A stretch of DNA of 64,000 nucleotides from Dietzia sp. B32 (GTDB lineage: Bacteria; Actinomycetota; Actinomycetes; Mycobacteriales; Mycobacteriaceae). The notes beneath the pieces are model-generated. The model was not told the DNA's origin, searched no databases, and saw only the letters and a program-made list of their open reading frames with translations. Positions 8,220 through 19,382 of the stretch are shown piece by piece (within the stretch, counting starts at the first letter, position 1; the number at the start of each line of letters is the position of its first letter). The DNA is taken from the NCBI RefSeq assembly GCF_024732245.1, contig NZ_CP093845.1:2914001-2978000 (forward strand). Reading direction: 5' to 3'. Made by a program: the position numbers and the translations under genes.

Positions 8220-8980
8220 GCGTCCGCGGCCAGCGCGCGACTGGCCGCCGCGGCGACGCGGGTGACCAGCGGCTCGAGCCGGGCCAGGGCGCTCTCGTCC
8301 GCGGCGCTGGCGGACAACGCGGCGACCGCCCGCGTCCGGCCGGCGTGCTCCTCGTCGTCGTCGTCGAACACCGGCGCCGCCACGCAGTACAGGCCGGGGG
8401 TGAGTTCGGCGCGGTCGATCGCGCGTCTCCTCCGTCGTATCTCTGCGAGCTCCACCGCCAGGGCGTCGGGGGAGGTCAGGGTGGTGTCCGTCCACTCGAC
8501 CAACGGCCCCTGCGCCACGCGGTCGGCCGCGTCCTCGTCGAACGCCAGCATCGCCTTGCCCACCCCGGTGCAGTACGCGGGTAGCCCGCCGCCGATCCGC
8601 GACGGCGACGGGATCGGCCGCGGCCCGTGCAGCTTGTTGAGGTAGACCACCTCGTCGCCGTGCAGTGTCGCCAGGTGCACGGTCGCACGGGTGGCCTCGA
8701 AGAGGTGCGCGAGGAAGGGCGTGAGCACCCGGCGGATCCGCTCGTACGCCGGCGAGACGGGGATCGGGTCCAGCTCGTGCACCAGCGGCCCCAGCCGGTA
8801 GCGCTGCCCGATCCTCGTCACCGCGTCGTTGCGCTCGAGCGCGGCCAGGAGGCGCAGCGCCGTGGACTTGGCGAGCCCAGTCTCGCGGGCGATCTCACTG
8901 AGCGTCATCCCCGTCCCGCCCGCCGTCACGCGTAGCACCTCGAAGGCGCGGTCGACGGGAGAGGCGGGGGGCTCGGTCAT
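8216..8980 (-). CDS. IclR-family transcriptional regulator
   Basis: A 254-residue regulator. The N-terminal winged helix (about 8-70) reads ALEVL-like, then TLSEIARETGLAKSTALRLLAAL, the IclR helix-turn-helix. The effector-binding domain follows, with VHLATLHGDEVVYL, an AYCTGVGKAMLAF segment and the Cys in LYCVAAPVFD typical of IclR GAF-like sensors. Members bind small aromatic or carboxylic acids. It is convergent with hsaE, overlapping by four bases. No KstR box precedes it. Its position between hsaE and hsaG suggests either control of the meta-cleavage genes by an intermediate or insertion together with the neighbouring HNH gene; neither is shown by the sequence. Confidence 0.9.
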   Translation of the reverse strand: MTEPPASPVDRAFEVLRVTAGGTGMTLSEIARETGLAKSTALRLLAALERNDAVTRIGQRYRLGPLVHELDPIPVSPAYERIRRVLTPFLAHLFEATRATVHLATLHGDEVVYLNKLHGPRPIPSPSRIGGGLPAYCTGVGKAMLAFDEDAADRVAQGPLVEWTDTTLTSPDALAVELAEIRRRRRAIDRAELTPGLYCVAAPVFDDDDEEHAGRTRAVAALSASAADESALARLEPLVTRVAAAASRALAADA

Positions 8981-9060
8981 GCGCCGAGTGTAGCGCGCAG
9001 GTCCGACGCCGGAGGCCGAACTGTTCGAACACTTGCGCGAGTGAGCGTGACGTCTTAGAC

Positions 9061-9076
9061 TCGAACAGAAGTTCTA
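9061..9076. promoter_or_regulatory. LexA (SOS) box before the HNH gene
   Basis: TCGAACAGAAGTTCTA matches the actinobacterial SOS box TCGAACNNNNGTTCGA in all but one fixed position. It ends 25 bases before the GTG start of the DUF222/HNH gene. Genes of the 13E12-repeat family carry LexA boxes in M. tuberculosis, which supports the reading. Confidence 0.8.
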
Positions 9077-9101
9077 GAAAGGGCGCGGCGGGGGTGGGGG
9101 C

Positions 9102-10619
9102 GTGACGACAACGACGACACTGTTCGTGGTTCCGGAATCCCTGGGCGGGCTCGACACGACAGCGGTGAGCGAGGCGGCACGAGCCGCGACCCTGGCGCAG
9201 AACCGGGCAGGTGCCACCCGGTTGGAGGCGGCAGCGGCCCTGGTCGAGCAGATGTCGCGGGCGGATGAGGTCGGCACGGGCGCTGACGGGGTCGGCGGGA
9301 ACGGTTGTCCCACACGTCCGGCGTACGCACGGTTGGACCCGCAGTCCAGGGCTCGTGACCATCTCGTGGCGGCCTGTCAGCTCACGTGTTGGCACGCCGC
9401 GCGTCTGGTCACCGCCGGGGTCCAGATCCATTCGCGGCTCGCGCGACTGCGGGCCTCGGTGGAGCGCGGGGTCGTTCCCGAACAGCTCGCCATCGACATC
9501 GCCTGCAAGCTGGCCGACGTGCCCGACTCGATCGTCTCGGACGTGGAGGCCGAGGTCGTGGCGGGCATCGTCGACGACCTGGACGGCGGTGACCGGCCGA
9601 CTCGGAATTCCGTGGACGGCCGGATCGATGACGCTGTCGGCCGCCTCGACCCGGAGGGCGCCGAGGACGCCCGGGCCCGGGCGGCGCTGACGCGCACGGT
9701 CCGATTCCGGTCGGGCCGGGACGGGATGGCCTCGATGTGGGCGAAGCTGCCTCTGGCCGATGCGGAGTTGCTGCGGGGACGCATAGAGACCGATGCCCGC
9801 GCCGCCTCCGGAGACGGAGTGCCTGGCACTCTGGATCAGCTGCGTGCCGACGCTCTCGCCTCCCTCGCCGTGTACGCCCCGGCCCCGGCGCCCGCCGATG
9901 CCGGCGGGACGGGCTCCGGACCGGGGGATGACGGATCGATCGAGCTGGGCGAGGTCACAGTGGGCGCGGACATGCCCAGGCCGTCACTCGGTAACGCCGC
10001 CGCGGCCGGCCAGCCGATCCGGATCAGCGTGATCGCCGCGGCCGGGCAGGGGCTGCCCAACAGGGTGGAGTTCGTGCACGGGGCGTACAGCAGTTTCAAC
10101 TGGTTGTGCCAGCAGTTGCTGGAGGGTGAGGACGCGAGCGTGCGGTTCGAGCTGGTCGACCCCGCCCCCGGTGCCCTCGACGGACCGGATCACGCCCTGC
10201 GGTACGTGATCACTCCGGCGATGGCGGAGAGGATCCGCATGCGCGACGGCACCTGCAGGCACCCGGGGTGCTCGGTTCCCGCGGAGGACTGTGACGTGGA
10301 CCATGTGATCGCGTTCAACAAGAAGGATCCCGAACTCGGTGGGCCGACCACCGAGTGGAATCTCGTCTGCCTGTGTCGGAAACACCACCGGGAGAAGACG
10401 TTCGGGACCAACGCCTACCGGTCCGGGCCATTGGGTGAACTGGTCATCCTCACCGATACCGGACACGAACACCGCACCAGGCCCAAGGGCCCCCTGGCCC
10501 GTGCGCGCGACGCCATACGGGAACGCGAGTGGAACGCCTTCACCGACCGGCTCATCAGCGCAGACGGACACCTCACGAACCCTCCGGGCGCGGCCCGGGC
10601 GCGCGCACGGCCGGCCTGA
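9102..10619 (+). CDS. DUF222/HNH endonuclease (13E12-repeat family)
   Basis: A 505-residue protein with an Ala-rich DUF222 region (about 15-330) and a C-terminal HNH nuclease domain: CRHPGC, then DVDH, a downstream Asn in [10 protein letters not shown], and CRKHH as the zinc/metal and catalytic residues. A Gly/Pro-rich insert lies near residue 265. This is the 13E12 repeat family, present in many copies in mycolata and often spread between chromosomal sites; the exact role is unresolved, with DNA cleavage predicted. The GTG start follows a G-rich ribosome site and the SOS box at 9061, so it should be induced by DNA damage. It lies inside what is a continuous hsaE-G-F run in relatives. Confidence 0.92.
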   Translation: MTTTTTLFVVPESLGGLDTTAVSEAARAATLAQNRAGATRLEAAAALVEQMSRADEVGTGADGVGGNGCPTRPAYARLDPQSRARDHLVAACQLTCWHAARLVTAGVQIHSRLARLRASVERGVVPEQLAIDIACKLADVPDSIVSDVEAEVVAGIVDDLDGGDRPTRNSVDGRIDDAVGRLDPEGAEDARARAALTRTVRFRSGRDGMASMWAKLPLADAELLRGRIETDARAASGDGVPGTLDQLRADALASLAVYAPAPAPADAGGTGSGPGDDGSIELGEVTVGADMPRPSLGNAAAAGQPIRISVIAAAGQGLPNRVEFVHGAYSSFNWLCQQLLEGEDASVRFELVDPAPGALDGPDHALRYVITPAMAERIRMRDGTCRHPGCSVPAEDCDVDHVIAFNKKDPELGGPTTEWNLVCLCRKHHREKTFGTNAYRSGPLGELVILTDTGHEHRTRPKGPLARARDAIREREWNAFTDRLISADGHLTNPPGAARARARPA

Positions 10620-10708
10620 GTGCCCGCGTTCGCCTCCCCGGAGTGCCGCGATTTCACTGAGTGGCACAGCCTGTTGTCGCACGAGGCCGCCCGCGCGACA
10701 CTTCCGTC

Positions 10709-11626
10709 ATGACAGACAAGACCAAGCTCACCGCCGCGATCGTGGGGTCCGGAAACATCGGGACCGACCTCATGTACAAGCTCCAGCGCAGCGAGTTCAT
10801 CGAACCGAAGTGGATGATCGGCATCGACGCCGAGTCGGAGGGGATGAAGCGCGCCGCCGCGGAGGGCCTCATCTGTATGGCCGGCGGCGCCGACGAGCTC
10901 CTCACCTCGATCGAGGGCGGAGGCGAGAAGCCGGATCTGCTCTTCGAGGCCACCAGCGCCTACGTCCACAAGGAGTACGCGCCCAAATACGAGGCCGCCG
11001 GCATCGTGGCCATCGACCTGACCCCCGCCGCGGTGGGTCCGATGGTGATCCCGCCGGCCAACCTGCGCGACTTCCTCGACGCGCCCAATACCAACATGGT
11101 CACGTGTGGCGGTCAGGCCACCATCCCGATGGTCCACGCCGTCTCCTCGGTGGTGCCGGTCGACTACGCGGAGATCGTCGCCTCGGTGTCCAGCGAGTCC
11201 GCCGGCCCGGGCACGCGCGCGAACATCGACGAGTTCACCCAGACCACCAAGATGGCCATCGAGAAGGTGGGCGGCGCCAAGCAGGGCAAGGCGATCATCA
11301 TCCTCAACCCGGCCGAGCCTCCCATGATCATGCGCGACACGATCTTCTGCTCGATCCCCGAGGACGCCGACCACGACCTCATCACCACCGCCATCCGCAC
11401 GCGGGAGAAGGAGATCCAGGAGTACGTGCCGGGCTACCGGCTGCTCCAGGAACCGCAGTTCGATCCGCCCACCGAGATCACCGGCGGCATGGCCCGCGTG
11501 GCGATCTTCGCCGAGGTCGAGGGCGCGGGCGACTTCCTGCCGCCCTACGCGGGCAACCTCGACATCATGACCGCCGCCGCCGCAAAGGTCGGCGAGGAGA
11601 TCGCCAAGAGCAAGCTCGGAGTGTGA
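10709..11626 (+). CDS. hsaG: Propanal/acetaldehyde dehydrogenase (CoA-acylating)
   Basis: A 305-residue enzyme that oxidises propanal from the HsaF aldolase to propionyl-CoA with NAD and CoA. The N-terminal NAD-binding motif is [12 protein letters not shown]; the catalytic Cys is in [10 protein letters not shown], and the family signature [13 protein letters not shown] follows. It forms a channelling complex with HsaF. The ATG at 10709 fits the family N-terminus. HsaF follows after five bases. No KstR box was found in the 89 bases between the HNH gene and this start, so transcription may come from read-through or an unrecognised promoter. Confidence 0.94.
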   Translation: MTDKTKLTAAIVGSGNIGTDLMYKLQRSEFIEPKWMIGIDAESEGMKRAAAEGLICMAGGADELLTSIEGGGEKPDLLFEATSAYVHKEYAPKYEAAGIVAIDLTPAAVGPMVIPPANLRDFLDAPNTNMVTCGGQATIPMVHAVSSVVPVDYAEIVASVSSESAGPGTRANIDEFTQTTKMAIEKVGGAKQGKAIIILNPAEPPMIMRDTIFCSIPEDADHDLITTAIRTREKEIQEYVPGYRLLQEPQFDPPTEITGGMARVAIFAEVEGAGDFLPPYAGNLDIMTAAAAKVGEEIAKSKLGV

Positions 11627-11631
11627 CAGAC

Positions 11632-12696
11632 ATGGACAAGAACAACCCGCTCAACGCACAGGCCCGCGCCTACAGCGCCGACCTCGACATCCGCATCACC
11701 GATTCCTCGCTCCGCGACGGCTCGCACCACAAGCGCCACCAGTTCTCCGTGGAGGACGTCCGCAACGTCGTGGCGGCGCTCGACGGAGCCGGCGTGCCGG
11801 TCATCGAGGTGACCCACGGCGACGGGCTCGGCGGTGCCTCGTTCAACTACGGCTTCGCCAAGTCGTACGACCAGGACCTCATCAAGGTCGCGGCCGAGAC
11901 CGCCACGCAGGCCAAGATCGCCTTTCTCACGTTGCCCGGCCTCGGCATCAAGGACGACATCCTCAAGGCCCGCGACAACGGCGGGTCGATCTGCCGCGTG
12001 GCCACCCACTGCACCGAGGCCGACGTCTCGATCCAGCACTTCGGCTACGCCCGTGACCTCGGCCTCGAGACCGTCGGCTTCCTCATGATGAGCCACACCC
12101 AGCCGCCGGAGGTGCTCGCGAAGCAGGCCCGGATCATGGCCGACGCCGGCTGCCAGTGTGTCTACATCGTCGACTCGGCGGGGGCGCTCGTCATGGACCA
12201 GGTCTCCGACCGCGTCTCGGCGCTCGTCGCAGAGCTCGGCGACGATGCCCAGGTCGGCTTCCACGGCCACGAGAACCTCGACATCGGCGTGGGCAACTCG
12301 ATCATGGCGATCCGCGCGGGAGCCCAGCAGATCGACGGCTCCACCCGTCGCTTCGGCGCCGGCGCGGGCAACACACCGGTCGAGGCGCTGGTGGGGTGCT
12401 GCGACAAGCTCGACATCACGACCGGCGTCGACTTCTTCAAGATCGCGGACGCGGCGGAGGACGTCGTCCGTCCGCTGATGCCGAGCGAATGCGTGGTCGA
12501 CCGCCAGGCGATGATGCTCGGCTACGCCGGCTGCTACTCGTCGTTCCTCAAGCACGCCGAGGGCCACGCCCAGCGGTACGACGTGCCGGCCTCGGAGATC
12601 CTCATCCGCGCCGGGGAGCGCCGCCTCGTGGGCGGCCAGGAGGACCAGCTGATCGACATCGCGTTGGAGATCCAGAAGGAACTCGCCAACGCCTGA
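11632..12696 (+). CDS. hsaF: 4-hydroxy-2-oxovalerate/hexanoate aldolase
   Basis: A 354-residue DmpG-type aldolase (HMGL-like TIM barrel, then a communication domain) that splits 4-hydroxy-2-oxohexanoate into pyruvate and propanal. The N-terminal [17 protein letters not shown] segment carries the metal-binding Asp, the invariant Arg and the catalytic His. [15 protein letters not shown] supplies the metal-binding His pair. A GGAG ribosome site lies ten bases before the ATG at 11632; a GTG at 11623 overlapping the hsaG stop is a possible alternative. It is paired with hsaG and ends convergently with yjdM. Confidence 0.94.
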   Translation: MDKNNPLNAQARAYSADLDIRITDSSLRDGSHHKRHQFSVEDVRNVVAALDGAGVPVIEVTHGDGLGGASFNYGFAKSYDQDLIKVAAETATQAKIAFLTLPGLGIKDDILKARDNGGSICRVATHCTEADVSIQHFGYARDLGLETVGFLMMSHTQPPEVLAKQARIMADAGCQCVYIVDSAGALVMDQVSDRVSALVAELGDDAQVGFHGHENLDIGVGNSIMAIRAGAQQIDGSTRRFGAGAGNTPVEALVGCCDKLDITTGVDFFKIADAAEDVVRPLMPSECVVDRQAMMLGYAGCYSSFLKHAEGHAQRYDVPASEILIRAGERRLVGGQEDQLIDIALEIQKELANA

Positions 12697-12715
12697 CCGG
12701 GCCGGCGCGGCCCGG
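12697..12715. terminator. Short GC hairpin between hsaF and yjdM
   Basis: An 8-base stem (CCGGGCCG/CGGCCCGG) with a 3-base loop fills the gap between the two convergent stops. It is short but very GC-rich and could act in both directions. Confidence 0.5.
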
Positions 12716-12720
12716 CGAGG

Positions 12721-13086
12721 TCAGGCCTTCTTGACCACGCTCGATTTGAGGTGCATGGGGCCGAAGCCGTCGATCCGGCAGTCGATGTCGTGGTCGCCGG
12801 GCCCGTCGACCAGCCGGATGTTGCGCACCTTGGTGCCCACCTTGATCGGCCCGGATCCGCCCTTGACCTTGAGGTCCTTGACCACCACAACGGTGTCGCC
12901 GTCGGCCAGGATGTTGCCGACGGCGTCCCGGATGTCCGCAGACCCCGCGTCGTCACCGACCGCGGGGTCGTCGGCGTTCCCGGCCACCCACTCGTGAGCG
13001 CACTCCGGGCACACGAGCAGTGGCGGCATCTCGTAGGTGTACTCGCAGGCGCACTCGGGGCACCGCGGCAACGTGGTCTCGCTCAT
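12721..13086 (-). CDS. Zinc-ribbon protein, YjdM/PhnA family
   Basis: A 121-residue protein. The N-terminal zinc ribbon shows CPECACEY and CPECAHEW as two Cys pairs; the C-terminal half (about 55-121) is the PhnA-type beta domain with [14 protein letters not shown] and [14 protein letters not shown]. The family was named from the E. coli alkylphosphonate region but has no firmly established catalytic role there. It overlaps the upstream flavodoxin-like gene by four bases (ATGA) and so is translated with it. Nothing ties it to steroid metabolism apart from position. Confidence 0.88.
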   Translation of the reverse strand: MSETTLPRCPECACEYTYEMPPLLVCPECAHEWVAGNADDPAVGDDAGSADIRDAVGNILADGDTVVVVKDLKVKGGSGPIKVGTKVRNIRLVDGPGDHDIDCRIDGFGPMHLKSSVVKKA

Positions 13087-13604
13087 TCCTCGACCATAGT
13101 GTCGCGGTGCGCCCAGGCCACGACCGGATCGAGGGACGTCTCGTCGACGAAGTGCAGCGGTTCGCCGGGCAACAGCATCCGCGCGGCGGGCGTGTCGGGG
13201 GTCCTGCGCAACTGGCGGCGGAGCGCGGCCATGAGGGTGCGGTCGAGCCGGGTGAGTCGTGCGGGGTCGAAGTCGCCGCGGAGGTGGAAGGTGGTGACGG
13301 CACGGCCCGACGCGTTGATCAGCCGGGCGGCGAGGTTGCCGCGCCCCGGGTCGTCGGCGGGGGAGAGGGCGACGACGACGAGGGCCGCCCTCCCGGGAGC
13401 CGAGCGGATCGCCCGGATGATCCGACGCCGCCCGAGGATCCGCGTCGCGTAGACGGGCGCGAGCACGATCAGCGGGTCGGCGTCGGAGGCGGTGGCGAGG
13501 TCGGCGAGCTCGACCGCAGGGGTGCCGAGCCGACTGCCGAGAGCGGTGGCATAGCGCCGGGTGGAGCCGTACCTGGAGGTGAAGGCGACGACGGGGCGGG
13601 TCAC
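13083..13604 (-). CDS. Flavodoxin-domain protein
   Basis: A 173-residue protein whose N-terminus [20 protein letters not shown] carries the phosphate-binding S/T-rich loop of flavodoxins. [15 protein letters not shown] and VVVALSPAD are the later FMN-edge segments, as in protoporphyrinogen-oxidase-like flavodoxins (HemG-type). It is shorter than a full domain plus partner, so it is likely a single-domain electron carrier. The GTG at 13604 was chosen because the fold begins there; it lies 40 bases from the kshB stop. It overlaps yjdM by four bases. The electron partner is unknown. Confidence 0.7.
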   Translation of the reverse strand: MTRPVVAFTSRYGSTRRYATALGSRLGTPAVELADLATASDADPLIVLAPVYATRILGRRRIIRAIRSAPGRAALVVVALSPADDPGRGNLAARLINASGRAVTTFHLRGDFDPARLTRLDRTLMAALRRQLRRTPDTPAARMLLPGEPLHFVDETSLDPVVAWAHRDTMVEE

Positions 13605-13644
13605 GCCCCCGAGTCTGCCAGCCTCCGGTGGAATCCGAGAGGTC

Positions 13645-14706
13645 TCACTCGGAGTACGACACCTCGACACGGTCGGTCTTGGGCAGGAGCTGGCAGCTCA
13701 GGACGTACCCCTCGTCGACCTCCTCGGGATCGAGGATCCCGTTGTGGATCATCTCGACCTCACCGGACTTGAGGATGCAGGCGCACGCCGAGCACTCCCC
13801 CTTGCGGCAGGAGAACGGTGCCTTGATGCCCTTGGCGAGCAGGACGTCGAGCAGCGGGGTCTTGCGGGGCCAGGAGACCTCGTGGACCTCGTCGTCGAGC
13901 TCGACGACGGCGGTCGCCGGGCCCTCGCCGTCGTCACCGGGGGAGTCGTCGATGACGATCTCGGCGAACGGATCCCCCTCGATCGAGGAGAAAACCTCGG
14001 TGTGGATGAGGTGCATGTCGGCGCCCGAGCGGCGGAGCCCGTCCTTGACGGTCTCCATGAACGGGGCCGGGCCACAGATGTAGGAGTGGCGCTTCGTGGC
14101 GACGGGCTGGAGGAGGTTGCCGATCATCTCCGCGGTGGGGATGCCGGAGACCGACTCGAGCCAGTGCAGGACGGTGAGGCGGTCGGGGTTCTCCCGCTGG
14201 AGCTTCTGCAGCTCATCCTTGAAGATGATCGACCTCTCGTCCCGGTTCGCGTACACCATGACGATGTGTCCGGTGCCCTGGGCGAGTGCCGACTTGAGGA
14301 TCGACATCACCGGTGTGACGCCCGACCCGGCGGCAAGGAGGATGAAATCCTGGTCCAGGTTCTTGGGCGTGAAGATCCCGGACGGGGCGAGCACGTGCAT
14401 GCTCATGCCGGCCTCGGCGTTGTCGCACAGCCAGTTGGAGCCGTACCCGTCGATCGTGCGCTTGACGGTCACCTTGAGTCGGGCGTCCTGGGTGGGGGAG
14501 CTCGACAGGGAATAGCAGCGCGCGACTGAGCCGGTCCGGTCGCTGGGGATGCGCAGCGTGAGGAACTGGCCGGGGGTGTAGCGGAAGTCGTCCTCGCAGC
14601 CTGCGGGGATGTCGAAGACGATCGACCTGGCATCGGCGGTTTCCTCGATCACCTCGGCGATCGTGAGCTCGCGCACGAAGGAGCCGAGCTGGGGTGTTTC
14701 GGTCAT
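13645..14706 (-). CDS. kshB: 3-ketosteroid 9-alpha-hydroxylase, reductase subunit
   Basis: A 353-residue FAD/NADH oxidoreductase with a C-terminal plant-type ferredoxin. The FAD domain has ARCYSLSSSP, the NAD domain LLAAGSGVTPVMSI and YICGPAPFM, and the [2Fe-2S] cluster is bound by Cys300, Cys305, Cys308 and Cys338 (CRKGECSAC...LSCQ). It feeds electrons from NADH to the Rieske oxygenase KshA, which lies nearby on the same strand. A terminator-like hairpin between the kshA unit and kshB, and no KstR box before kshB, suggest separate transcription. Length is close to that recalled for M. tuberculosis KshB. Paralogous reductases of this class exist, so assignment to KshA rests on context. Confidence 0.9.
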   Translation of the reverse strand: MTETPQLGSFVRELTIAEVIEETADARSIVFDIPAGCEDDFRYTPGQFLTLRIPSDRTGSVARCYSLSSSPTQDARLKVTVKRTIDGYGSNWLCDNAEAGMSMHVLAPSGIFTPKNLDQDFILLAAGSGVTPVMSILKSALAQGTGHIVMVYANRDERSIIFKDELQKLQRENPDRLTVLHWLESVSGIPTAEMIGNLLQPVATKRHSYICGPAPFMETVKDGLRRSGADMHLIHTEVFSSIEGDPFAEIVIDDSPGDDGEGPATAVVELDDEVHEVSWPRKTPLLDVLLAKGIKAPFSCRKGECSACACILKSGEVEMIHNGILDPEEVDEGYVLSCQLLPKTDRVEVSYSE

Positions 14707-14766
14707 GGATCGGGAGCCTATCGCTTGGATACGCGCGGACGGGTTTCAGTGCACTGTCCCAGACGA

Positions 14767-14809
14767 CGGCGACCTCCTCCGGGCTGTTCTCGCCCCGGGG
14801 AAGTCGCCG
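14767..14809 (-). terminator. Hairpin after the kshA/Rv3527-like unit
   Basis: A 17-base stem with a few wobble or mismatched pairs (CGGCGAC at the base pairing with GTCGCCG) and a loop around CTGTTCT lies downstream of the minus-strand Rv3527-like gene, in the 115-base gap before kshB. Confidence 0.6.
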
Positions 14810-14821
14810 GCCGTCGGGGTG

Positions 14822-15217
14822 TTACTCGGGGACGTAGAGCGGGTTCACCATGTGCTCGTCGTCGGCCGGGTCGACGCCCTCGGCGATGGTCAGCAGACCC
14901 TCGGCGTAGGCGTAGCGGATGCTCGCGAGCATCCGGGGGCACGTGTCCTCGCCATCGGGCCGTGCACCACCCTCGCGCCACTCGTTGAGGACGGGGCAGT
15001 TGCGGTCGCCGCCCTCCGTCCACTGGATCGAGGTGTGCTTCTCGCTGTTCTTGCGCACGGCCACGCTGGTGCCGCAGCTGCGGCACTCGACGGGCTGGAA
15101 GCCGGCCCGCGTGTAGGTCTCGCGATCCAGGTCGGTGTACTCGTGGAGCCGCGCGGCGCGCGCGGGGTCGGTCTCGTCCCAGGTGGGCGCGCGCCGCGAA
15201 TCGTTCTTCTTGAACAT
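14822..15217 (-). CDS. Small Cys-containing protein downstream of KshA (Rv3527-like)
   Basis: A 131-residue protein with no assigned enzymatic domain. It contains CRSCGT near residue 47, a CPVL and a CPRM segment, so four Cys may form a zinc ribbon or small metal site. Its basic middle (AVRKNSEKHTS) and acidic C-terminus are hydrophilic; it is cytosolic. The ATG overlaps the kshA stop by one base (TGATG), which implies tight coupling. A gene of similar size and position (Rv3527) follows kshA in M. tuberculosis, by recall. The conserved neighbourhood suggests a helper for KshA, such as cluster assembly or electron transfer; this is inference. Confidence 0.75.
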   Translation of the reverse strand: MFKKNDSRRAPTWDETDPARAARLHEYTDLDRETYTRAGFQPVECRSCGTSVAVRKNSEKHTSIQWTEGGDRNCPVLNEWREGGARPDGEDTCPRMLASIRYAYAEGLLTIAEGVDPADDEHMVNPLYVPE

Positions 15218-16440
15218 CACTTCTTCGACGGGGCCGCGCCCGCCTCGCCGGCGACCTCGGCCATGCCGGTGTACTGGGTCTGCTCGTCGGAGATCTCCGC
15301 CTCGCCGGCCGCTTGCTTGCGCATGTTCTCGGCGACCTCGCTCTCCCAGTACTGGTTGGCCGCGGTGGTGTCGACCTCGAACTCGAAACGCTCCTGCATC
15401 TCGGGTTCGACCTTGTCGCGGTCCACGTAGAACTGCTCGTACCAGCGGCGGAGCTGGTAGACGGGGCCGTCCTCCTCGCACAGGAGCGGGTTGGCGATCG
15501 AGGACTTGCGCTGCCAGATCCGGACGTCCTGGAGGAAGCCCTCGCCGAAGAAGGTCGCGATCTTCGCGGCCATCTTCGCCGACGTCTCGTCGTCGAAGCC
15601 CTGCGGCTTCTTCACCGAGAGCCCGTACATGAGCACGAACGAGTTCTGGTCGATCGGGTAGTGGCAGTTGATGAGGATCGCGTCGGTGACGAAGTCTCCG
15701 TACATCTGCTTGAGGGGGTTGATCATGTACGCGGGGCCGAAGTACGAGGCCTCGGACTCCAGGAGGGTGTCGCCGTACTTGCCGCCGGACGGATCGTGGT
15801 CCGGACGGCCCTTGGTGTTGAGGTACTGGGTGGCTGTCTGTCCCTCGAAGACGTTCTTGAAGTACGTCGGGAACGCGAAGTGGATGTAGTAGAAGTGGGC
15901 CATGTCGACGACGTTGTCGACGATCTCCATGCAATTGGAGCCCTCGATGACGAGGCGGTTCCACTCCCAGTCGGTCCACTCGCCCGTGTCGTACTCCTCG
16001 ATGACCGGGATGGCGTCCTCCTCGAGGGGCGGGTTGCCCTCGTGGTCGTGCCAGACGAAGACCTGGCCGGACTGGACGTTGGTGATCCACGCGCGGGTCT
16101 TGGCACGCAGGGGCACGCGCTTGGCGTAGGGGATGCCCTTGCACTTGCCGTCGCCACCCCAGCGCCAGTCGTGGAACGGGCACGCGATGTTGCCGTCCTT
16201 GATCGAGCCGTCGGACAGGTCGCCGCCCAGGTGGCGGCAGTACGCGTCGAGGACCTTGATCTCGCCCTCGTCGTCGGCCCACACCACGAGCTTGGTGCCG
16301 AAGGCGTGGATGGAGTGGGGCTTGCCGTCGGAGAACTCCTTGACGGTGCCGATGCAGTGCCAGCCGCGTGCATATCGATCCCGGGCCTTGCCGGTATCGA
16401 TCTCGCGGACGGCTCCGGGGGCTGAGCCGGGTGCGGTCAT
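15217..16440 (-). CDS. kshA: 3-ketosteroid 9-alpha-hydroxylase, Rieske oxygenase subunit
   Basis: A 407-residue Rieske non-heme iron oxygenase that hydroxylates C9 of androst-4-ene-3,17-dione or its delta1 form (or CoA-thioester side-chain intermediates), triggering ring B opening together with KstD. The Rieske cluster ligands are Cys68-Arg-His70 and Cys87-Pro-Phe-His90. The mononuclear iron motif is Asp179, His182 and His187 in VVDMAHFYYIH. The ATG at 16440 fits the family start; longer reading upstream runs through the promoter. A near-match KstR box is 28 bases upstream. It needs KshB as reductase. A Lys/Ala-rich tail of about 30 residues follows the catalytic domain. Confidence 0.95.
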   Translation of the reverse strand: MTAPGSAPGAVREIDTGKARDRYARGWHCIGTVKEFSDGKPHSIHAFGTKLVVWADDEGEIKVLDAYCRHLGGDLSDGSIKDGNIACPFHDWRWGGDGKCKGIPYAKRVPLRAKTRAWITNVQSGQVFVWHDHEGNPPLEEDAIPVIEEYDTGEWTDWEWNRLVIEGSNCMEIVDNVVDMAHFYYIHFAFPTYFKNVFEGQTATQYLNTKGRPDHDPSGGKYGDTLLESEASYFGPAYMINPLKQMYGDFVTDAILINCHYPIDQNSFVLMYGLSVKKPQGFDDETSAKMAAKIATFFGEGFLQDVRIWQRKSSIANPLLCEEDGPVYQLRRWYEQFYVDRDKVEPEMQERFEFEVDTTAANQYWESEVAENMRKQAAGEAEISDEQTQYTGMAEVAGEAGAAPSKK

Positions 16441-16468
16441 GATTCCTCCTGAGGGGCGTGAGCCGGAT

Positions 16469-16482
16469 GAGAACAGGTTATA
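16469..16482. promoter_or_regulatory. KstR operator (7 of 8 positions), kshA side
   Basis: GAGAACAGGTTATA matches TnnAACnnGTTnnA except for the first base. It lies 28 bases upstream of kshA in the divergent kshA/hsaA region. Confidence 0.7.
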
Positions 16483-16572
16483 GAATGGGCGGGCAGGCCA
16501 CAACCAGGGTGCGTAAGTGCTGGCACGGGGTGCCAGAAGCTCTTGCTCGGCGGCGGTTGTCTGGTGCAAAAC

Positions 16573-16586
16573 TGTAACGTGTTCTA
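16573..16586. promoter_or_regulatory. KstR operator (exact), hsaA side
   Basis: TGTAACGTGTTCTA matches all fixed positions of the KstR motif. It ends 41 bases before the hsaA start. With the box at 16469 it gives the kshA/hsaA region two operators about 104 bases apart. Confidence 0.9.
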
Positions 16587-16627
16587 GTCTAGTCCGCATC
16601 ACTCCCACGAACGCCAGAGAGGTTCAC

Positions 16628-18737
<2,110 letters not shown>

Positions 18738-18797
18738 CCGCCTAGGCTGGGCCTTGTAGACAGTTCACGAGCCGAAAGTCCAGGGAGGACGACCCAC

Positions 18798-19382
18798 ATG
18801 AGCAGCACCGACGAAAGCCCGGAGGGCCAGTCCTTCAGCAGCCGTGAACTGCGTGACGCACTGGGACAGTTCTGTACGGGGATCACCGTCATCACCGCGA
18901 TCGAGGACGACAAGCCGGTGGGTTTCGCCTGCCAGTCGTTCTCGGCCCTGTCGCTCGAGCCGCCGTTGGTGCTGTTCTGCCCGATGAAGACCTCGGGTTC
19001 GTGGAAGGGGATCGAGAAGGCGGGACGGTTCGTGGTGAACATCCTGTCCGAGGAACAGGAGGACGTCTCCTCGACGTTCGGCCGCCGCGGTGACGACAAG
19101 TTCGCGCAGATCGACTGGTCGCCCAGCCCGCTGGGCTCGCCGGTGATCGACGGCGTCATGGCCTGGTTGGACTGCGAGATCGACCAGGTCCTCGACGGCG
19201 GCGATCACTGGATCGTGCTGGGGCGGGTCGATAACCTCGGCCCGACCAAGCGCGACATCCGCCCGTTGCTGTTCTACCGCGGTGCCTACCTCAGCATCGA
19301 GGAGGACGTGGTCGACCCGACGCCCGAGCAGGAGGAGTTGGAGAACTTCATCACCTCCGCCGACTCCTACACGTGGCTGTGA
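18798..19382 (+). CDS. hsaB: 3-HSA hydroxylase, flavin reductase subunit
   Basis: A 194-residue flavin reductase (HpaC-like, FMN-binding split barrel) that supplies reduced flavin to HsaA at the expense of NADH. ALGQFCTGITVITA and QSFSALSLEPPLVLFCP are the FMN-binding segments; GRVDNLG lies in the C-terminal half. An AGGGAGG ribosome site lies upstream. Its stop overlaps the GTG of the DUF1214 gene by four bases, so those two are coupled. Confidence 0.93.
   Translation: MSSTDESPEGQSFSSRELRDALGQFCTGITVITAIEDDKPVGFACQSFSALSLEPPLVLFCPMKTSGSWKGIEKAGRFVVNILSEEQEDVSSTFGRRGDDKFAQIDWSPSPLGSPVIDGVMAWLDCEIDQVLDGGDHWIVLGRVDNLGPTKRDIRPLLFYRGAYLSIEEDVVDPTPEQEELENFITSADSYTWL

Noticed and set aside
9023-9030. 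GTTCGAAC palindrome as a second LexA or KstR site
   Set aside because: It lacks the four-base centre of a LexA box and the spacing of KstR; a lone 8-base palindrome is too weak.
8981-9101. Attachment site or terminal repeats around the HNH gene
   Set aside because: No matching direct or inverted repeats were seen at both ends of the IclR-HNH segment, so a defined mobile element is not claimed.
10620-10708. KstR box before hsaG
   Set aside because: No AACnnGTT core with acceptable flanks was found in the gap; cagcctgttgtcg does not fit.
11623-11634. GTG start of hsaF overlapping the hsaG stop
   Set aside because: The GGAG ribosome site is one base from this GTG but ten from the ATG at 11632, which is the better start.
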